This document shows, piece after piece, positions 16,383 to 19,835 of a DNA stretch of 19,835 bases (positions within the stretch are counted from its first letter, which is position 1; every line of letters starts with the position of its first letter). The DNA is from Planctomycetaceae bacterium (GTDB lineage: Bacteria; Planctomycetota; Planctomycetia; Planctomycetales; Planctomycetaceae), in contig DLVV01000332.1 in assembly GCA_003445035.1 (NCBI GenBank), forward strand, positions 533 to 20,367, read 5' to 3'. The notes under the pieces were generated by a model. That model did not search any database. It was not told where the DNA came from and saw nothing but the letters and a program-made list of their open reading frames with translations. The translations under genes were made by a program, and so were the position numbers.

Positions 16383-17129
16383 GTGACGGCACCCGAATCG
16401 AAGCGGTCGGGCTCGGTGTTGCGATGGGTGCTGTTGGTCGTCTTCAGCAGCCTCGTCGCAACTGGCGTCTGGGCCACAGGCGGAGGCCGTGTGGCGGCCT
16501 GGTTGATCGAGCGAGAGGAGGTGCTCGAGACGTGGGTCGCCCGGAACACGATGCTGGCCGGGCTGTTGGCGCTGGGTGTCTATGTCGTTGTGGCGGGATT
16601 GTCCGTTCCGGTGGCGACGCTTTTGTCACTGGCGCTCGGGCGGATGCTGGGCTTCTGGCCCGCCCTGGTTGTTGTCAGTTTCGGGTCAACGATTGGGGCG
16701 ACGCTGGCCATGGTTGTGGCCCGGACGCTGTTGCGAGAATCCGTGGTGAAGCGACTGGGGGATATGGGCCAGGGTGTTCTCGCGAAATTTGAACGCAATG
16801 GCACGTTCTACCTGTACACGTTGCGAATGATGCCGCAGGTGCCCTTCGTGCTGGTCAACCTGGCCATGGGGCTTTCCTCGATCCGGGTTTGGTCATTCTT
16901 CTGGATCAGTCAGGTCGGGATGTTGCCGGCGACAGCTCTGTTTGTTTTCACCGGATCTGAACTGCCGTCCTTGAAGGCGGTAGCACGGGGGGATGCCGGC
17001 GAGATCCTGAGTTGGCCGTTGATGGCGTGTTTGTTTCTGTTGGGGGTCTTTCCGCTGGCGGTGCGGCTGTGCTGGCCTTCAAGTGTTGGCGAAGAAGCCG
17101 AGGTGGACGTTCAGGGAGAGGCGAGTTGA
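16383..17129 (+). CDS. TVP38/TMEM64 family (DedA/VTT-type) integral membrane protein
   Basis: 248 residues with a hydrophilic N-terminus, a first helix at about 13-30, more helices at about 57-87, 91-113, 153-163, 170-191 and 208-230, and an acidic C-terminal tail. The core matches the VTT domain: LGRMLGFWPALVVVSFGSTIGATLAM (an amphipathic half-membrane type stretch), LRMMPQVPFVLVNLAMGLSSI and QVGMLPATALFVFTGSEL. Homologues act in membrane homeostasis; DedA proteins and the eukaryotic TMEM41B/VMP1 relatives are linked to lipid transport or scrambling. The bacterial TVP38 substrate is unknown. It starts with GTG 16383 after GGGAGG and lies 19 bp after the propeller gene, so the two are probably co-transcribed. 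Confidence 0.88.
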   Translation: MTAPESKRSGSVLRWVLLVVFSSLVATGVWATGGGRVAAWLIEREEVLETWVARNTMLAGLLALGVYVVVAGLSVPVATLLSLALGRMLGFWPALVVVSFGSTIGATLAMVVARTLLRESVVKRLGDMGQGVLAKFERNGTFYLYTLRMMPQVPFVLVNLAMGLSSIRVWSFFWISQVGMLPATALFVFTGSELPSLKAVARGDAGEILSWPLMACLFLLGVFPLAVRLCWPSSVGEEAEVDVQGEAS

Positions 17130-17139
17130 CCGGATCATC

Positions 17140-17169
17140 TTGGTGCCGGTTGCCGATGTGATCTATAAT
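17140..17169 (+). promoter_or_regulatory. Putative sigma-70-type promoter of the DUF1549 gene
   Basis: TTGGTG (17140-17145), 18-base spacer, TATAAT (17164-17169). The -10 is a perfect consensus in a GC-rich background; the -35 is weak beyond TTG. Initiation near 17176 would leave about 50 bases of leader before ATG 17227. It starts 11 bp after the previous stop, so the DUF1549-DUF1501 pair is likely its own transcription unit. Confidence 0.5.
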
Positions 17170-17226
17170 GATTGAGTTGGTTAGTTGTTTTCGATGCGCC
17201 GTTTGGAACCCCAGGTTGACGACGCG

Positions 17227-19422
17227 ATGAATCGCTTGAGACTGTTCTCCGCTCTGTTGCTGGCGGCCGTGGCTGCCGATGCCCGTGCTGCGGCTCCACA
17301 GTCGGTGCCGATCGATTTTGAGCGGGATATTCTTCCAATCTTCACTCGGTTTGGGTGCAACGCTGGCTCTTGCCACGGGAAGCAGGCTGGCCAGAACGGT
17401 TTCAAGCTGTCCCTGTTGGCCTTCGATGCCGATTTCGACTTCGACGCGTTGACCAAGGAGGCGCGGGGCCGGCGCGTGTTCGCTGCCGATCCTGGCCGCA
17501 GTCTCTTGTTGAGTAAGCCGACCGCTCAAAACCCGCACGGGGGAGGGAAGCGGATTGAACCCGACGGCCCCGAGTACCAGCGGCTGTTGGCCTGGATCCA
17601 GGCGGGAATGCCCCGCCGGACTCCCGATGCCGCACGGTTGCAGAAGATCACAGTCGAGCCCCAGCAGGAGATCCTGTCGCTGAGAGGGAGGCGACAGATC
17701 CAGGTCACCGCTCACTACAGTGACGGCACCCGTCGGGATGTCACGCGATACACCCAGTTTCAATCGAATGAATCCGCTATTGCCGGTGTGAACGAAAACG
17801 GCCTGGTCACCGCACAGGGGATCTTCGGCGAGGCGGCAATCATGGCCCGTTACATGGGGCAGATCGCCGTCTACCGGTCGACGATCCCTCTGCCCGGTGA
17901 GGTGGACCAGAAAACCTATGACCAACTGCCGCGGAACAACTTCATTGATGGGCTGGTCTGGAAGAAGCTTCAGCGGTTGCGAGTCACGCCGTCTGTCGGG
18001 TGCAGCGATGAGAAGTATCTCAGGCGTGTGTACATCGACATCATTGGCCGTCTTCCGAATCCGAAAGAGGCACAGGCGTTTCTGGATGACTCGCGTCCCG
18101 ATAGCCGAAAAAGGCTGGTCAACGCGCTGCTGGAACATGACGAGTACGCCGAGCACTGGGCCAACAAGTGGGCGGACTTGCTGCGGCCCAACCCCTACCG
18201 GGTGGGTATCAAGGCCGTTCTCAACTACGACGCGTGGGTTCGTCGAGCGTTTCGACAGAACATGCCGTACGACCAATTCGTTCGCGAGTTGGTGGCGGCC
18301 CGCGGCAGCACCTACCGCAATGGGGCGGTGACGCTGTTCCGCGACAGGCGGAACCCGGCCGAGCGGACGACGATCGTGACACAGTTGTTCCTGGGCATCC
18401 GGTTGGAATGTGCCCGGTGCCACCATCATCCGTTTGAGATCTGGGCGCAGGAGGACTTCTACAGTTTCGCCGCATATTTCTCTCGAGTCGGAAACAAGGG
18501 CACCGGATTGTCTCCACCGATTTCCGGCTCCGAAGAGGTGTTCTACAGCACTCCCGGCGCGAGCACGCTGACACATCCTCGCACCGGTGCGACCCTTCCT
18601 CCGAAACCGCTTTTCGGTTCGGCACCGGCCCTGGATGGTGAGACCGATCCGCGTGAGTCTCTGGCCACATGGATCACATCGAAACAGAATCCGTTTTTTG
18701 CCAAGGTGATGGTCAACCGGGTCTGGGCCGATCTGATGGGTCGGGGGCTGGTGGAACCTGTCGATGACTTGCGGGCCACCAACCCTCCGACCAACCCGCA
18801 ACTCCTTGACGCGCTGGCGAAAGATTTCCAGGCGGCCGATTTCGATATCAAATCGCTTGTGCGGCGAATCACCGCCTCGCACGTCTACGCTCTCAGTTCG
18901 ATACCTGGTCCTCGTAACGTACAGGACACACATCACTACTCTCGCCACTACCGGCAACGGCTTCGCGCGGAGGTGATGCTGGACGCGATCTGCGAGATCA
19001 CAGGTATCCCCGAATCCTACTCGGGGATGCCGCCCGAATCGCGGGCCAAGGAGTTGTGGACGACGCGGATTGGCTCGTTGTTCCTCGACGCGTTCGGTCG
19101 GCCCGATCCGAACCAGGACCCGCCCTGTGAGCGAACGCCTGACACGACGGTCGTGCAGTCGTTGCATCTGATGAACTCGGCAAACCTCTACAAGAAGGTG
19201 ACCGACGACAAGGGGCGGGCGGCTCAATTGGCCGGCAGCAAACGAACCGCTGAAGAGATTGTCCAACAGTTGTATCTCGCGATATACTCGAGGACGCCGG
19301 ATAGTGAAGAGCGAGTGATTGCTCGGGGGCTGTTCCAGAAAAAGGGGATCACTCGCCGGCAGGCGGCCGAAGACTTAATGTGGGCGTTGATCAACACACC
19401 GGAATTCGTGTTCAAGGATTGA
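17227..19422 (+). CDS. DUF1549/DUF1553 planctomycete protein with cytochrome-like and Big_2-like domains
   Basis: 731 residues. Signal peptide 1-21 (MNRLRLFSALLLAAVAADARA). Residues ~28-130 are a PSCyt1-like region with C44-NAGS-C49-H50 in a CX4CH arrangement instead of CXXCH, ending LLAWIQAGMPR. Residues ~140-222 look like a Big_2 Ig-like domain (ITVEPQQEI ... VTAHYSDGTRRDVT ... GLVTAQG). DUF1549 follows at ~237-430, including DEKYLRRVYIDIIGRLP and a classical CARCH (C395-H399) in LECARCHHHPFEIW. DUF1553 occupies ~473-731 (NPFFAKVMVNRVWADLMGRGLVEPVDD). Function is unknown; the CXXCH motif suggests haem c binding in the periplasm. Starts at ATG 17194 or TTG 17185 are in frame but put polar residues before the signal peptide. 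The DUF1501 gene follows after 42 bp, the usual pairing. Confidence 0.92.
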   Translation: MNRLRLFSALLLAAVAADARAAAPQSVPIDFERDILPIFTRFGCNAGSCHGKQAGQNGFKLSLLAFDADFDFDALTKEARGRRVFAADPGRSLLLSKPTAQNPHGGGKRIEPDGPEYQRLLAWIQAGMPRRTPDAARLQKITVEPQQEILSLRGRRQIQVTAHYSDGTRRDVTRYTQFQSNESAIAGVNENGLVTAQGIFGEAAIMARYMGQIAVYRSTIPLPGEVDQKTYDQLPRNNFIDGLVWKKLQRLRVTPSVGCSDEKYLRRVYIDIIGRLPNPKEAQAFLDDSRPDSRKRLVNALLEHDEYAEHWANKWADLLRPNPYRVGIKAVLNYDAWVRRAFRQNMPYDQFVRELVAARGSTYRNGAVTLFRDRRNPAERTTIVTQLFLGIRLECARCHHHPFEIWAQEDFYSFAAYFSRVGNKGTGLSPPISGSEEVFYSTPGASTLTHPRTGATLPPKPLFGSAPALDGETDPRESLATWITSKQNPFFAKVMVNRVWADLMGRGLVEPVDDLRATNPPTNPQLLDALAKDFQAADFDIKSLVRRITASHVYALSSIPGPRNVQDTHHYSRHYRQRLRAEVMLDAICEITGIPESYSGMPPESRAKELWTTRIGSLFLDAFGRPDPNQDPPCERTPDTTVVQSLHLMNSANLYKKVTDDKGRAAQLAGSKRTAEEIVQQLYLAIYSRTPDSEERVIARGLFQKKGITRRQAAEDLMWALINTPEFVFKD

Positions 19423-19464
19423 ACCGATTCGCTCCCGTAACGGGGCAAATAAGAGGATAAAACG

Positions 19465-19835
19465 ATGAGCCGAACGACCAACGTGACCTCGCCATACTGC
19501 GACGGGCTGACTCGCAGAAATTGTCTGCAGCTTGGGCTGGGAGCTCTGACCGGAGCCGGGCTGACCCAGATGCTGCAACTGCGGGCCGAGTCGGGATCGG
19601 CTGATGCCCGCAAGCGGAGCTGCATTCTGGTGTGGCTCGACGGTGGGCCGACGCACTACGAGACGTTCGATCCGAAACCCAACGCTCCCAAAGAGGTGCG
19701 AGGAGAATTCAATCCGATCTCGACCGCGATTCCGGGTGTTCAGTTCTCCGAAAAACTGGTCCGATTGGCCAAGGCGGCTGGCGACTTCTCCGTTATCCGT
19801 TCGATTCGGCACAACCAGGGGAACCACGGTGCCGG
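19465..19835 (+). CDS. DUF1501 family protein, N-terminal part (3' end outside window)
   Basis: The frame is open to the window end, giving the first 123 residues. The start has AGAGGA (19452-19457) seven bases upstream. The N-terminus carries a Tat-type signal, DGLTRRNCLQLGLGALTGAGL, with twin Arg at residues 17-18, followed by CILVWLDGGPTHYETFDPKP, GEFNPISTAIPGVQFSEKL and IRSIRHNQGNHG, all typical of DUF1501, a family with an alkaline-phosphatase/sulfatase-like fold. It is expected to be exported folded through Tat and to act with the DUF1549/DUF1553 protein encoded 42 bp upstream. Substrate is unknown. Confidence 0.92.
   Translation, partial: MSRTTNVTSPYCDGLTRRNCLQLGLGALTGAGLTQMLQLRAESGSADARKRSCILVWLDGGPTHYETFDPKPNAPKEVRGEFNPISTAIPGVQFSEKLVRLAKAAGDFSVIRSIRHNQGNHGA

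Noticed and set aside
17133..17163. GATCA...TGATC inverted repeat around the DUF1549 promoter
   Set aside because: The arms are five bases with a 21-base gap, easily expected by chance.
16948..19266. 772-codon minus-strand open frame antisense to the DUF1549 gene
   Set aside because: It is very Arg- and Pro-rich, has no recognisable domain and mirrors a strongly supported gene; such frames are common opposite GC-rich genes.

Overview
The window is GC-rich and densely coded, and reads as the chromosome of a planctomycete (Planctomycetota). The evidence is a set of lineage-typical families: a DUF1559 prepilin-like protein paired with a tiny lipoprotein, a DUF1549/DUF1553 protein with cytochrome-like motifs followed directly by a DUF1501 protein with a Tat signal, a PQQ-type propeller whose mature N-terminus reads ADWPQWRGPNRNG, and a 24-residue LRR protein. 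A complete Na+-translocating NADH:quinone reductase (Na+-NQR) suggests a marine or saline habitat, but this is inference. Genus cannot be told from the sequence.

Layout: (1) 1-2322, + strand: the 3' end of a pyruvate:ferredoxin oxidoreductase-type gene and a dihydrolipoamide dehydrogenase. (2) 2360-3626, - strand: a DUF1559 protein and a 73-aa lipoprotein. (3) 3627-3936: a 310-bp divergent intergenic region with several inverted repeats. (4) 3937-11263, + strand: nqrA-B-C-D-E-F, then an ApbE flavin transferase whose C-terminus carries a membrane segment and Cys-rich tail resembling NqrM. (5) 11279-13590, + strand: an L-2-hydroxyglutarate dehydrogenase (lhgO) and an Ldh2-family NAD(P)-dependent 2-hydroxyacid dehydrogenase, overlapping by 4 bases. 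(6) 13587-14924, - strand: a secreted LRR protein converging on the Ldh2 gene, with the two stop codons sharing one CTAG. (7) 15104-17129, + strand: a PQQ-type propeller protein and a TVP38/DedA-like membrane protein. (8) 17227-19835, + strand: a DUF1549/DUF1553 protein and the start of a DUF1501 protein that runs off the window.

How it works together: Na+-NQR passes electrons from NADH through FAD and 2Fe-2S in NqrF, the Cys-ligated iron centre of NqrD/NqrE, the covalent FMNs of NqrC and NqrB, and on to quinone, pumping Na+. Maturation needs ApbE, which attaches FMN to Thr of NqrB and NqrC, and NqrM, which is needed for the NqrD/E iron centre. Here both factors appear to be one polypeptide, encoded straight after nqrF. 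This is the most notable item in the window. The two following dehydrogenases feed electrons to quinone (LhgO) and to NAD(P) (Ldh2 family), so they fit a respiratory unit. The nqr genes are tightly coupled: nqrB/nqrC overlap by 11 bases, nqrC/nqrD by 8 and nqrE/nqrF by 4, with GTG starts for nqrD and nqrF.

I found no tRNA, rRNA, CRISPR array, insertion sequence or convincing intrinsic terminator. No wholly new defence or mobile system is visible; the window is mainly core energy metabolism plus planctomycete-specific secreted proteins.
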